In this document: in pieces, positions 22,423 through 51,700 of the stretch
How the letters are laid out: each line of letters opens with the position of its first letter
Position numbering within the stretch: the first letter of the stretch is position 1
NCBI RefSeq assembly: GCF_039537405.1
Contig: NZ_BAABAL010000024.1
Location: 22,829 to 86,828, forward strand
Length of the DNA: 64,000 nt
Direction: 5' to 3'
Source: Allokutzneria multivorans
GTDB lineage: Bacteria; Actinomycetota; Actinomycetes; Mycobacteriales; Pseudonocardiaceae
The notes under the pieces: model-generated
Told to the model about the DNA's origin: nothing
Databases searched by the model: none
The model's input: the letters and a program-made list of their open reading frames with translations, nothing else
Made by a program: the position numbers and the translations under genes

Positions 22423-24723
22423 GTGCGTGTGGCGCCGGGTGGTGCCGGAGTGCTGATTCTGATCGCCGTCCACTTTCTCGTAGCCGCACTGCTTCCCGCC
22501 GTCGCGGCGCGCTGGGGCAGGGCCGCGTTCGTGCTCGCCGCGCTGCCCCCGGCCGCCGCGCTCGTGACGGCGCTGTCGTGGTCGGCGACCGTCCTCAATG
22601 GATCGCCGCCGACGGAGACGCTGAGCTGGGCGCCGTCGATCGGGCTCGACCTGACGCTGCGGCTGGACCCGCTCTCGCTGCTGATGATCGTCCTGGTGTC
22701 CGGGGTCGGCGCGCTGGTCTTCGTCTACTACGCGGCCTACACCCCGCCAGAAGGCATCGGGCGCAACTCCTCGCTGCTGGTGGTCTTCGCTGGGTCGATG
22801 CTCGGCTTGGTCACCGCCGACGACGTGTTCTCCCTGTACGTGTTCTGGGAGTTCACCACCGTGTGCTCGTTCCTGCTGGTCGGCGGGGCGGGGCTGACCA
22901 AGCTTGCGCGCCGCTCGGCGACGCAGGCGCTGCTGGTCACCGGCTTCGGCGGGCTGACGATGCTGCTGGGGCTGATCCTGCTCGGCACGGCGGCGGGCTC
23001 GTTCCGGATCTCCGCGATCGTGGCCTACCCGCCCTCCGGCGCTGTGGTCGAGGTCGCCGTGGTCCTGCTGCTCGTCGGAGCGCTGACGAAGTCCGCCCAG
23101 GTGCCCTTCCACCCGTGGCTGCCCGCCGCGATGGTCGCGCCGACGCCGGTCAGCGCCTACCTGCACGCCGCCGCCATGGTGAAGGCCGGTGTGTACCTCG
23201 TCGCCCGGTTCGCGCCCGGCTTCGCGGAGCTGCCCGCGTGGTGGATCCCGTTGGTGGTACTGGGTTTGTGGACGATGGTGCTCGGCGGCGTCAGGGCGCT
23301 GCGCGAGCACGACCTGAAGAAACTGCTGGCCTTCGGCACGGTCAGCCAGCTCGGGTTCCTGATCGTGCTGCTGGGCGTCGGCGAGCACGTCGCGGCCGTC
23401 GCGGGCGCCACGATGGTGCTGGCGCACGGGTTGTTCAAGTCCGCGTTGTTCCTCGCGGTCGGCGTGATCGACAAGCTCACCGGGACCAGGGACGTCCGCG
23501 AGCTGTCCGGGCTGGGCAGGCGGTGGCCGGTGTTCACCGGGTTCGTCGTGCTCGCGGCCGCGTCGATGGCCGGAGCGCCACCGCTGCTGGGCTTCGTCGG
23601 CAAGGAGGCCGCGTTCCAGGCGCTCCAGGCCGAGCCGCTCGTGCTCGTCGTCCTGGTGCTCGGCTCGGCGCTGACCGTCGCCTACAGCCTGCGGTTCCTC
23701 GTCGGCGCTTTCGGCACGAGGCCCGGAGTGTCCCTTGTGGACAGTGAAGGGCCCGGTGCCGCGCTCGCCGCGCCGGTGGCGATCCCCGCGCTGGCCGGGC
23801 TCGTGCTCGCCTTCGCGCCGGGGATCGTGGAACCGGTGATCGCGGGCTACGCCTCGGCCTACCCCGTCGCCGAGCCGTACGGACTGGCTCTGTGGCACGG
23901 TTTCACGCTGCCGCTGCTGCTGTCCGCGGTGGTGCTCGGCGGCGGTTGGCTGGTGTACCGCTTCGCCACCGGGCGCGCGGGCTGGCTGCCGGAGGCGGTG
24001 CACGCGCAGACCGGCTACGACCGCGTGGTGATGGCGCTGGACAGCGTGGCGCGCGGGGTCACCGGCCGGTTGCAGGCCGGTTCGGTGCCGGTCTACCTCG
24101 GCGTGATCCTGATGGTCGCGGTCGTGGTGCCGGGCGCGGGACTGCTGGCCGGAGTGGCTCCGCTGCCGCGCATGCAGTGGTTCGACTCGTGGATGCAGGT
24201 GCCTCTCGCCATCGTGGTGCTCGTCGCGGCCGGACTCGCGGTGCTGGCGCGGCGCAGGCTGACCGCCGTCCTGGTGACCGGCGTGATCGGCTACGGGATC
24301 GGTGCGCTGTTCCTGGTGGACGGCGGCCCGGACCTCGCGCTCGCGCAGTTCCTGGTGGAGTCGCTGACGTTGGTGGTGTTCGTCTTCGTGCTCCGCAGGA
24401 TGCCGCCGAGGTTCAGCGAGGACCGGCGCCCGCTCAGCGAGGGCAGGTGGGTGAAGGCGGTCGTGGCGTGCGTGGCCGGGACCTTCGTCGCGGTGCTGGC
24501 GGTGCTGTTCTCCGCCAACCGGGACGGCCTGCCCGAGGCGAGCGTGGAGTACATCCAGCGCGCGCAGGAGGACGCGGGCGCGAGCAACGTGGTGAACGCG
24601 ATCATCGTGGACTTCCGCGCCTTCGACACGGTCGGCGAGATCGCGGTGCTGGCGGTCGCGGCGACCGGGGCGGCGAGCCTGATCCTGGCCTCGCACCGGG
24701 CCAGGCGGAAGGCGGACCGATGA
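22423..24723 (+). CDS. mrpA: Na+/H+ antiporter subunit A (MrpA/MnhA)
   Basis: A 766-residue integral membrane protein, the largest subunit of the seven-part Mrp complex that exchanges Na+ for H+. The NuoL-like core is marked by VFSLYVFWEFTTVCSFLLVG (key Glu in the fifth helix) and LTKSAQVPFHPWLPAAMVAPTPVSAYLHAAAMVKAG with functional Lys residues. The C-terminal about 150 residues hold the extra MrpA helices and DTVGEIAVLAVAA. The GTG at 22423 is used; GTGs at 22429 and 22450 are alternatives because the upstream ribosome site is weak. First gene of a seven-gene operon. Confidence 0.93.
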   Translation: MRVAPGGAGVLILIAVHFLVAALLPAVAARWGRAAFVLAALPPAAALVTALSWSATVLNGSPPTETLSWAPSIGLDLTLRLDPLSLLMIVLVSGVGALVFVYYAAYTPPEGIGRNSSLLVVFAGSMLGLVTADDVFSLYVFWEFTTVCSFLLVGGAGLTKLARRSATQALLVTGFGGLTMLLGLILLGTAAGSFRISAIVAYPPSGAVVEVAVVLLLVGALTKSAQVPFHPWLPAAMVAPTPVSAYLHAAAMVKAGVYLVARFAPGFAELPAWWIPLVVLGLWTMVLGGVRALREHDLKKLLAFGTVSQLGFLIVLLGVGEHVAAVAGATMVLAHGLFKSALFLAVGVIDKLTGTRDVRELSGLGRRWPVFTGFVVLAAASMAGAPPLLGFVGKEAAFQALQAEPLVLVVLVLGSALTVAYSLRFLVGAFGTRPGVSLVDSEGPGAALAAPVAIPALAGLVLAFAPGIVEPVIAGYASAYPVAEPYGLALWHGFTLPLLLSAVVLGGGWLVYRFATGRAGWLPEAVHAQTGYDRVVMALDSVARGVTGRLQAGSVPVYLGVILMVAVVVPGAGLLAGVAPLPRMQWFDSWMQVPLAIVVLVAAGLAVLARRRLTAVLVTGVIGYGIGALFLVDGGPDLALAQFLVESLTLVVFVFVLRRMPPRFSEDRRPLSEGRWVKAVVACVAGTFVAVLAVLFSANRDGLPEASVEYIQRAQEDAGASNVVNAIIVDFRAFDTVGEIAVLAVAATGAASLILASHRARRKADR

Positions 24724-25214
24724 GCGACAGGGGACCGTGGTGGGAGTGGGACGCCCCGCGCGAGCGGTGGCTGCTCACCGAGCGGGACTGCAACGGCTGG
24801 CCGCGCTCGCTGCTGCTGGAGGTGTGCGCGCGGATCGTCTTCCCGACGGTGCTCGTGCTGTCGGTGTACCTGCTCTTCGCCGGGCACAACAACAGCGGCG
24901 GCGGCTTCACCGGCGGGCTCGTCGCCGGGCTGGCGTTCGTGCTGCGCTACCTCGCGGGCGGCAAGGTCGAGCTGAGCGCCGTGGTCCGGGTGCGCCCGCC
25001 GGTGGTGATCGGCACCGGGCTGAGCATCGCGGTGATCACCGCGCTCGTGCCGACGCTGTTCGGGCTGCCGGTGCTCACCACCGACGTGTGGCAGCTCGGG
25101 CCGGTCAAGCTCGCCACCAGCCTGTTCCTGGACGTGGGCGTCTACCTGCTGATCGTGGGCGTGGTGGTCGACCTGCTCGGCACGCTCGGCGTGAGCCTGG
25201 AGGAGGACCAGTGA
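24720..25214 (+). CDS. mrpB: Na+/H+ antiporter subunit B (MrpB/MnhB)
   Basis: A 164-residue membrane protein with about four helices. The family stretch PTVLVLSVYLLFAGHNNSGGGFTGGLVAGLAFVLRYL is unmistakable. ATG overlaps the mrpA stop (ATGA), so synthesis is coupled to subunit A. MrpB helps form the A-B-C side of the complex. An unusually polar 35-residue N-terminus (WWEWDAPRERWLLTERDCNGWPRS) precedes the first helix. Confidence 0.93.
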   Translation: MSDRGPWWEWDAPRERWLLTERDCNGWPRSLLLEVCARIVFPTVLVLSVYLLFAGHNNSGGGFTGGLVAGLAFVLRYLAGGKVELSAVVRVRPPVVIGTGLSIAVITALVPTLFGLPVLTTDVWQLGPVKLATSLFLDVGVYLLIVGVVVDLLGTLGVSLEEDQ

Positions 25215-25600
25215 CGATCAACATCACCATGGCGGTCCTGCTCGCCGGGCTCTACTCCGTCGGCTTCTACCTGCTGATGCAGCGCTCGCTGATGCGGGTG
25301 ATCCTGGGCATCGTCATCCTCGGCCATGGCGCCAACCTGTTCCTCCAGGTCGCGGGTGGGCCGCCCGGAGTGCCGCCGTTCGCCGGACTGTCGGCGCCGG
25401 AAGCGATGGTCGATCCGCTCCCGCAGGCGATGGCGCTGACCGCGATCGTGATCACCTTCGCGCTGACCACGTTCCTGCTGGCGCTGGCCTTCCGCTCCTT
25501 CGTGCTGCTCGGGCACGACGAGGTGCAGGACGACGTCGAGGACCGCCGCGTCGGCACCACCGCCGAGCGCAACGACCTCGTGCAGGAGGCCGCCCCGTGA
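25211..25600 (+). CDS. mrpC: Na+/H+ antiporter subunit C (MrpC/MnhC)
   Basis: A 129-residue NuoK-like subunit with three helices (INITMAVLLAGLYSVGFYLL; LMRVILGIVILGHGANLFLQV; MALTAIVITFALTTFLLALAF). The middle helix and the DPLPQAMALTAIVI segment are conserved in the family. GTG overlaps the mrpB stop, with GGAGGA upstream. The tail is hydrophilic and acidic (HDEVQDDVEDRR). Confidence 0.93.
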   Translation: MTINITMAVLLAGLYSVGFYLLMQRSLMRVILGIVILGHGANLFLQVAGGPPGVPPFAGLSAPEAMVDPLPQAMALTAIVITFALTTFLLALAFRSFVLLGHDEVQDDVEDRRVGTTAERNDLVQEAAP

Positions 25601-27126
25601 GCATCCTGGTCGCGCTGCCCGTCCTGCTTCCCCTGCTCGCCGCCGCGTTGTCGTTGGCGTTCAACACCTTCCCGCGCGTGCAGCGCGTGCTCGGCGTGAT
25701 CGTGCTCTCGGCGATCGTGGTCGACGCGTCGGTGCTGCTCGCGCACGTCGACCGCGCGGGCCCGGCGGTGCTGCGCATGGGCGGCTACAGCCCGCCGATC
25801 GGGATCACCCTGGTCGCCGACCGGCTCTCGGCGTTGCTGCTGCTCGTCTCGGCCGTGGTGACGCTGGCCGTGCTGGTGTTCTCGATCGGCCAGCGCATCA
25901 CCGACTACGGCCGGGGAACGGCGTCGAACACCTTCCACCCCATGTACTTGGTGCTGTGCGCGGGTGTTGCGCTCTGCTACGTCACCGGCGACCTGTTCAC
26001 GCTGTTCGTCGGCTTCGAGATCATGCTGTCGGCGTCCTACGTGCTGATCACCAGGCGCACCACGGCGCAGCGCGTGCGCGCGAGCATGACCTACGTGATC
26101 GTCAGCCTGACCTCCTCGCTGCTGTTCATCACGATGACCGCGCTTGTGTACGCGGCCACCGGCACGGTGAACCTGGCCGACCTCGCGGACAAGGTCGCGC
26201 AGCTGCCGCCGGGCATCCGGACCAGCCTCGGGCTGTTCACCGTGGTGGTGTTCGGCATCAAGGCGGCGTTGGTGCCACTGCACTTCTGGCTGCCGGACAG
26301 CTATCCCACCGCGCCCGCGCCGGTCACCGCCGTCTTCGCCGGACTGCTCACCAAGGTCGGCGTGTACGCGCTGATCCGGACCCAGACGCTGATCTTCACC
26401 AGCGAGGCGATCTGGACGCTGCTGCTGGTGACCGCGCTGCTGACGATGATCGTCGGAGCGCTGGGGGCGCTGGCGCAGAACGACATCAACCGGATGATGT
26501 CCTTCCTGCTGGTCAGCCACATCGGCTACATGCTGTTCGGGCTCGCGCTCTACACCGAGATCGGGCTGACCGGCGTGATCCTCTACGTGGTGCACCACAT
26601 CACCGTGCAGGCGTCGCTGTTCCTCGTCGGCGGTCTGATCACCCGGCACACCGGGACGGTGTCGCTGCGCGCGATGTCCGGTGTGGCCACGGCCTATCCG
26701 CTGGTCGCGGTGCTGTTCGCGATCCCGGCGCTGAGCCTGGCCGGGGTGCCGCCGTTCTCCGGCTTCGTCGCGAAGATCGCGTTGCTGCGGGCGGGCGCGG
26801 AGTCGGCCACCTTCACCGCCTACCTGGTCACCGGTGCGGCTGTGCTGACGAGCCTGCTCAGCCTGTACGCGGTGACCAAGATCTGGGTCGGCGCGTTCTG
26901 GGGCAAGACCCGACCGCCGTACGAGGACCCCGATCCGACCGACGAGGTCACCGTGGGCACCGGCAACACCTCGCGCGGCATGGTCTCCGCGACAGCGGCG
27001 CTGGTTGCCGTGGGGGTGGCGATCGCGGTCTTCGCGGGACCGCTGGCCGGGATCAGCGGGCGCGCGGCGAACGACCTGATCGACGGGAAGTCCTACCGCG
27101 AAGCCGTTCTGGGAGCCGCCCGATGA
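25597..27126 (+). CDS. mrpD: Na+/H+ antiporter subunit D (MrpD/MnhD)
   Basis: A 509-residue NuoN/NuoM-like membrane protein with about 14 helices. FTLFVGFEIMLSASYVLI holds the conserved Glu in helix five; FGIKAALVPLHFWLPDSYPTAPAPVTAVFAGLLTKVGVYAL holds the conserved Lys and Pro breaks of the proton channel. GTG overlaps the mrpC stop. Together with MrpA it provides the ion paths of the complex. Confidence 0.94.
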   Translation: MSILVALPVLLPLLAAALSLAFNTFPRVQRVLGVIVLSAIVVDASVLLAHVDRAGPAVLRMGGYSPPIGITLVADRLSALLLLVSAVVTLAVLVFSIGQRITDYGRGTASNTFHPMYLVLCAGVALCYVTGDLFTLFVGFEIMLSASYVLITRRTTAQRVRASMTYVIVSLTSSLLFITMTALVYAATGTVNLADLADKVAQLPPGIRTSLGLFTVVVFGIKAALVPLHFWLPDSYPTAPAPVTAVFAGLLTKVGVYALIRTQTLIFTSEAIWTLLLVTALLTMIVGALGALAQNDINRMMSFLLVSHIGYMLFGLALYTEIGLTGVILYVVHHITVQASLFLVGGLITRHTGTVSLRAMSGVATAYPLVAVLFAIPALSLAGVPPFSGFVAKIALLRAGAESATFTAYLVTGAAVLTSLLSLYAVTKIWVGAFWGKTRPPYEDPDPTDEVTVGTGNTSRGMVSATAALVAVGVAIAVFAGPLAGISGRAANDLIDGKSYREAVLGAAR

Positions 27127-27605
27127 TCTCGACGTTCGTGTGGCTCGTCGTGGTGTGGCTGATGCTGTGGGGTTCGGTCGACCTGGGGCTGGTGCTGCTC
27201 GGCTGCGTGGTGGCGGTGGGCGTGCTGGTGCTCTACCCGCTGCCGCCGGTGCGCTCGCGGATGCTGCGGCGCCCGCACCGCCTGCTCCGGCTCGGGTTGT
27301 TCCTGCTGGCCGACCTGGTGACCTCCGGGATCAGGGTCGCGTGGGAGGCGCTGCGCTACGGGCGGAAGGTGCGCGCGGCGGTCATCGCGGTCCCGGTCCT
27401 CTCCGACGAGGACTACGTGATCGCCACGGCCGCGAACCTGCTGTCGCTGGGGCCGGGCAAGTTCGTGCTCCAGCTGGACCGGCGCGAGCGGATCTTCTAC
27501 GTCTACGCGCTCGGGGTGCGTTCGGACGCGGAGGTGGACCGCGCGCGGGAGGACGTGCTCGGCCTGCAACGCCGGGTGATCAAGGCGTTTGGAGAACCGG
27601 GATGA
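27123..27605 (+). CDS. mrpE: Na+/H+ antiporter subunit E (MrpE/MnhE)
   Basis: A 160-residue subunit: two N-terminal helices (FVWLVVVWLMLWGSVDLGLVLLGCVVAVGVLVLYPLP), then LLRLGLFLLADLVTSGIRVAWEALR and a cytosolic end with TAANLLSLGPGKFVLQLDR, the family signature of MrpE. ATG overlaps the mrpD stop (ATGA). Confidence 0.92.
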   Translation: MISTFVWLVVVWLMLWGSVDLGLVLLGCVVAVGVLVLYPLPPVRSRMLRRPHRLLRLGLFLLADLVTSGIRVAWEALRYGRKVRAAVIAVPVLSDEDYVIATAANLLSLGPGKFVLQLDRRERIFYVYALGVRSDAEVDRAREDVLGLQRRVIKAFGEPG

Positions 27606-27868
27606 GCACTGTCTTCACGATCACCTTCGGGCTGCTGGTGCTGGCCGGAGTGCTGACGCTGGTCCGGCTCGCGCGCGGGCCGAGGACGCTGGACCGCATC
27701 CTCGCTGTGGACGTGCTGGTGGTGCTCATCGCCTGCGGGGTCGCCGTCGAGATGGCGGAGTCCGGGCGGGGGATGAACATCGCGCTGCTGCTGGCGATCA
27801 CGCTGCTGGGCTTCCTCGGCTCGATCGGCGCGGTCCGGCTCATCGAGGACAGGAAGGACCACCGGTGA
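27602..27868 (+). CDS. mrpF: Na+/H+ antiporter subunit F (MrpF/MnhF)
   Basis: An 88-residue protein with three helices. The conserved loop RLARGPRTLDRILAVDVL with the essential Asp region is present, as is the last helix IALLLAITLLGFLGSIGAVRLIE. ATG overlaps the mrpE stop (ATGA). In other bacteria MrpF can also bear on cholate efflux. Confidence 0.93.
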   Translation: MSTVFTITFGLLVLAGVLTLVRLARGPRTLDRILAVDVLVVLIACGVAVEMAESGRGMNIALLLAITLLGFLGSIGAVRLIEDRKDHR

Positions 27869-28236
27869 CGAACGTGATCTCCTCCGTCCTCCTGCTCGGC
27901 GGCGCGCTGTTCTGCGTGCTCGGCGCGCTGGGCATGCTGCGCCTGCCGGACGTGCCCAGCCGCCTGCAAGCCGCGACCAAGCCGCAGACGCTCGGTTTAC
28001 TGCTGATCCTCTCGGGCACGGCGTTGCAGCTTCCGCCGTCGTACGCGGTCGGCCTGGCGCTGGTCGCGCTGTTCCAGGTGCTGACCGCGCCGGTGCTCTC
28101 GCAGTTCCTCGGGCGCGCCGCCTACCGCACGGGCGCGATCGACAAGTCCACGCTGCTGTGCGACGACCTCAAAGCTGTTCGGGACGGTTCGCGGGATAGC
28201 GGCGCAGAGTCGGGTTCAGCGTCACCAGGAGCGTGA
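27865..28236 (+). CDS. mrpG: Na+/H+ antiporter subunit G (MrpG/MnhG)
   Basis: A 123-residue protein, last of the operon. Three helices with the family core GALGMLRLPDVPSRLQAATKPQTLGLLLILSG and VALFQVLTAPVLSQFLGRAAYRTG. GTG overlaps the mrpF stop. Its last about 22 codons overlap the convergent MFS gene by 68 nt, which gives a polar tail (DGSRDSGAESGSASPGA) that other MrpG proteins lack. Confidence 0.92.
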   Translation: MTNVISSVLLLGGALFCVLGALGMLRLPDVPSRLQAATKPQTLGLLLILSGTALQLPPSYAVGLALVALFQVLTAPVLSQFLGRAAYRTGAIDKSTLLCDDLKAVRDGSRDSGAESGSASPGA

Positions 28237-29388
28237 CCACCGCGATCCCTCCCGTGCAGGTGAGCACGGCCGCGACGGGCGGCAGCGAAGCGGCGAGCTG
28301 ACCGCCGGCGAGCGAGCCGACGCCGAACGCGGCACCGACCACGAGCGTCAGCACGCTGCCCAGCCTGCCGCGCAGCTCGTCCGGGGTGATCAGCATCTGG
28401 TGCGTGCTGATCGTGGTGTTCGCGGTCGGCGCGAGCAGAGCCATCAGTCCGAAGAGGACACCGATCAGGTAGCCGTTGTCGAACAGCAGCGTCAGCGGGG
28501 TCAGCACCGTCACGCCCCAGAACACGCCGACGATCGACAGGTACGGGCTCAGCCGCTCGCACAGCGCGGGCGCGAACAGCGAGCCCACGATCCCGCCGAC
28601 ACCGAGCATCGCGGCCATGAACCCCAGTTCCGCCTCGGGGATTCCCCTTCCGTGCGCCAGAACCAGGACCACCAGGTAGAAGCCCGCGAAGAACATGTTC
28701 AGCACGGCCGCGCAGATCGTGGTCACGCGGATCTCCTTGCGCTGCCACACCCACCGCAGCCCCTCCGCGATCTCGCGACCAAGATGCGGGTTCTCGGGCT
28801 TGACGCGCTCGCGCGGTGGAACGCGCAGGAACAGCAGCGCGACGAACCCGATGACGTGCGTGATCATGTCGAGCAGGAACGGGAAAGCCCTGTTCAGGCC
28901 GTAGAGGACACCGCCGAGCGCCTTGCCGCCGGAGTCACCGAGCGCGCTGCGTGCCGCGTTGAGACCGATCGCCGTGGACAGCTGGCTCTCCGCGACGAGG
29001 TTCGGCAGGCACGCGTCCTCGGCGGGCTCGAACAGCGCGCGGCAGATGCCCATCACCGCCGCGACGACCACGAGGTGCGGCACGGTCACGGTGCCCCAGA
29101 ACAGGACCGCGACCAGGCTGCCGAGCGAGACCGCCTGGGCCGCCTCGCACCACACCATGACCTTCTTGCGGTCCCACCGGTCGACCAGCGCCCCGGCGGG
29201 CAGGCCGACCAGCACCTGGCCGAGCGACTCCACCGCGACGATCGCGCCCGCCACCACGGGCGAGCCGGTGATCAGCAGCGCCAGCAGCGGGAACGCGAAC
29301 GAGGTCGCGCTGAAGCCGACCTCGGCCAGCGCCTGGCTGGTCCACAGGATCGTGTAGTTCCTGTTGCGGGACAGGGGAACGGTGGTGG

Positions 29389-29392
<4 letters not shown>
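28169..29392 (-). CDS. MFS exporter of the NRPS cluster (MFS_3/EntS-like)
   Basis: A 407-residue protein with 12 predicted helices, beginning NRNYTILWTSQALAEVGFSATSFAFPLLALLITGSP, the typical start of the MFS_3 group that includes enterobactin and drug exporters. The loop 2-3 motif reads GLPAGALVDRWDRKKVMVW. The centre GLRWVWQRKEIRVTTICAAVLNMFFAGFYLVVLVL is also family-like. ATG overlaps the stop of NRPS-B (ATGA), so it is the last gene of the peptide operon. The role inferred from position is export of the peptide and self-protection. Confidence 0.9.
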
Positions 29393-48737
<19,345 letters not shown>

Positions 48738-48738
<1 letters not shown>

Positions 48739-51700
48739 CAGTTTTCTTCCTCGGTGACGATGCTCGAACCCGCAAGCGGTTCTTCGGCGGCGAGAGCTTC
48801 GAGCTCGCGCAAGATCGTTTCCTCGACGAGCGCGGCCAGTGCGGCGACGGTGCGGCTGGTCAGCACGTCGCGCGGGGTGAGCGCGACGTCGAAGGCATCC
48901 TTGACCTGGGAGGTGATGTGCAGGCTCAGGATCGAGTCCCCGCCCAGGTCGAAGAAGTTGTCCTCGATGCCGACCTTCTCCACACCGAGCACCTCGGCCC
49001 AGATGTCGGCCAGCGCCTCCTCCAGCTCCGTCTCCGGCGCCACGTACCCGACCGGGGCGTCAGAAGAAGGAGCGAAGCGCTCCACCACGGCGACCTCGCC
49101 GGTGAAGGCGGGGACGGAGCCGTCGGTGGTGATGTCGACGAGCAGTGCCCGCAGGTCGGCGCCGAGGCGGCCGATGGTGTCGGCGTCGAACAGCTTCGGC
49201 TCGAAGCCGAGCACGAAGGACAGCTGCTCGCCGGGGTAGACCGTGGCGCTGAGCGGGAAGTTCGTCGTCTCCACCGCGCGCAGCTCGCGCAGGCGCAGGC
49301 CGTGCGCGCTCGCGGCGTCGTCGTCGATCGGGTAGTTCTCGAACACCAGCAGGCTGTCGAACAGCGACCGGCCACCGGGAACACCGCTCCACGCCTGCAT
49401 CTGCGTCAGCGACACGTGCTCGAAGCCCCGAGCTTCCACCTGCGCGGCCTGGAGCTCGCGCAGCCACTCGGAAATCTCGGTGTCGCCAGGGACCGCGACG
49501 CGCACCGGGAGCGAGTTGATGAAGATGCCGGTGATCGCGTCGACGCCGACTAGGTCCGCCGGACGGCCCGACACCGTGGAGCCGAAGCACACCTCATTTC
49601 GTCCACTGTGGCGGGACAGCAGCAGCGCCCAAGCACCCTGCACGACCGCGCTCGGCGTGATGCGGTGCTCCTTCGCGAACGCGTACAGCCGCGCGGAGTC
49701 CTCAATGGACAGACCGAACGACTGCTGCTCCGAAGCCGCGGTGTTGTGCAGGTCGATGCTCGCGCGGTCCTGGGGGAGCGGCGTCGGCTCGGTGAAGTCG
49801 CCGAGCACCTTGCGCCAATGCGCCTCCGCCGCGTCCTTGTCCTGATCCTGCAACCACTCCACGTAGTCGCGGAACGGCCGCCGCTCCAGCGGTTCACCGT
49901 GCCCGGAGTGCGCCTCGAACACGTCGGAGAGCACCTGGAAGACGCTCCAGCCGTCCAGCAGCACGTGGTGGAACGTCCACAGCACCTGAACTTCGGTCGC
50001 CGACAGCCGCGCCAGCGCGACGCGCATCAACGGCGCGGCGGCCAGGTCGATGCCCTCAGCGCGGTCGGACTCCAACAACGAGGCCAGGCGCTCCTGCCGC
50101 TCGGCATCGGAAACGCCCGCCCAGTCCAGGAACGCGACGGGAAGCCGGACCGAGTCGTGCACGATCTGCACAGGCTCGCCGACGCCCTCCCAGACCACGG
50201 AGCTGCGCAACACGGGAGTCCGGTCGACGACCTGCTGCCACGCCTCGGCAAAGCGCTCGCTGTCGCGAACCCCGTCCAGCACGAAGCTGGTCTGCTGGAA
50301 GTACGCGCCCTGATCACCCTGGGACAGGCCGTGGAACACCATTCCGGCCTGCATCGAGGTGAGCGGGTAGATGTCCTGAGTGGACGGAGTGACCAGGCGG
50401 TCGACCTGGTCCTGCGTGAGCCGCGCGAGCGGGAAGTCCGACGGCGTCCGCCCACCGGCACCAGGCGCCGTGCAGTGCGTGATGATCTCCTGAAGTGCCG
50501 CGAGCATCGCACCGGCCAGCGCGCGGATCGTGTCGCCGTCGTACTGCGCTTCCGAGTAGTACCAAGTAAAAGCGAGCGCGCCCTTCTCCACTCGGCCAAC
50601 CACGTCGAGCAGGTAGGTGCGCTGCGCGTCGGGGTCCATGTCGAGCGCGAGCTCGCCCTGACTGTCGTCGAAGCGGCCCAGGTAGTTGAAGCTCACCTGC
50701 GGCGCGGCGGCGAGTCCGGCATCATCGGCGAGGTGACGCAGTGCTCCGTAGCCGATGCCGCGTCCGGGGATCGCGCGCAACTGCTCCTTGACCGACTTGA
50801 GCGCCTCGCCCCAGCCGGAGTCCGGGAGGTGCAGCGAAACCGGGAACATCGTGGTGAACCAGCCGACCGTTCGCGACAGGTCCACGTCGCCGAACAGCTC
50901 CTCGCGGCCGTGCCCTTCCAGAGCGAGCAGCACGCGCTCGGTACCGGTCCAGTCGCTGAGCACGCGGCCGAGCGCGGCCAGGAGCACATCGTTGACCTGC
51001 GTCCGGTACGCCTCGGGCACGTCGCGCAGCAGTGCGTCGGTTTCGACCGTGGAAAGGTAGACGCTGACCTCGCGCATCGACGAGGCGTCGTTCACGCCGA
51101 CGCGGTCGGTCGGCAGCTCGAACTCCGCGTGCTCGCTCCAGTACCGGCGCTCAGCGGCGAAGCCACCGTCGGCGGTGTGCGCCGTGAGCTGTCGCGACCA
51201 CTCCTGGAACGACGTGGACTTCTGTCCAATGTGGATGGTGGAGCCGCGGAGCGCTTGCCGGTAGGCGGTTTCGAGGTCCTCGGCGATGATCCGCCAGGAC
51301 ACGCCGTCCACGACGAGGTGGTGCCCGGTGAGCAGCACCGTCCGCGAGTCCAGCACCTTCGCGCGCAGCAGCTGCCCTGCGCCGAGGTCGAACGCCTCGT
51401 CCGGCGCGGCGTCGCTGAACGGCTCGACGGCACCGATCGGCGCGTTGTCCTGCACCCATTCGCCGTCCACCACGCGGAAGCGCATGCGCAGCGCGTCGTG
51501 GTGCTCGATCACCGCGACCAGCGCGGCGCGCAACGCCACCACGTCGGCCTTCTCGTCCAGCATGATCCGCATCGACTGGTTGAACCGGTCGGGGGAGACG
51601 GTGTGGCCGGTGAGGAACCACCGCTGGATGGGCGTGAGCGGCACGTCGCCGACGACCTCGCCCTGCTCGCTGCGCTGCTGCCCGCGCGCCACGGTCACGT

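Noticed and set aside
21229..24696. 1155-codon minus-strand open frame over the protease and mrpA genes
   Set aside because: High-GC shadow; the translation is a His/Arg/Gln/Asp-rich string without domains, and the plus strand holds clear trypsin and MrpA genes.
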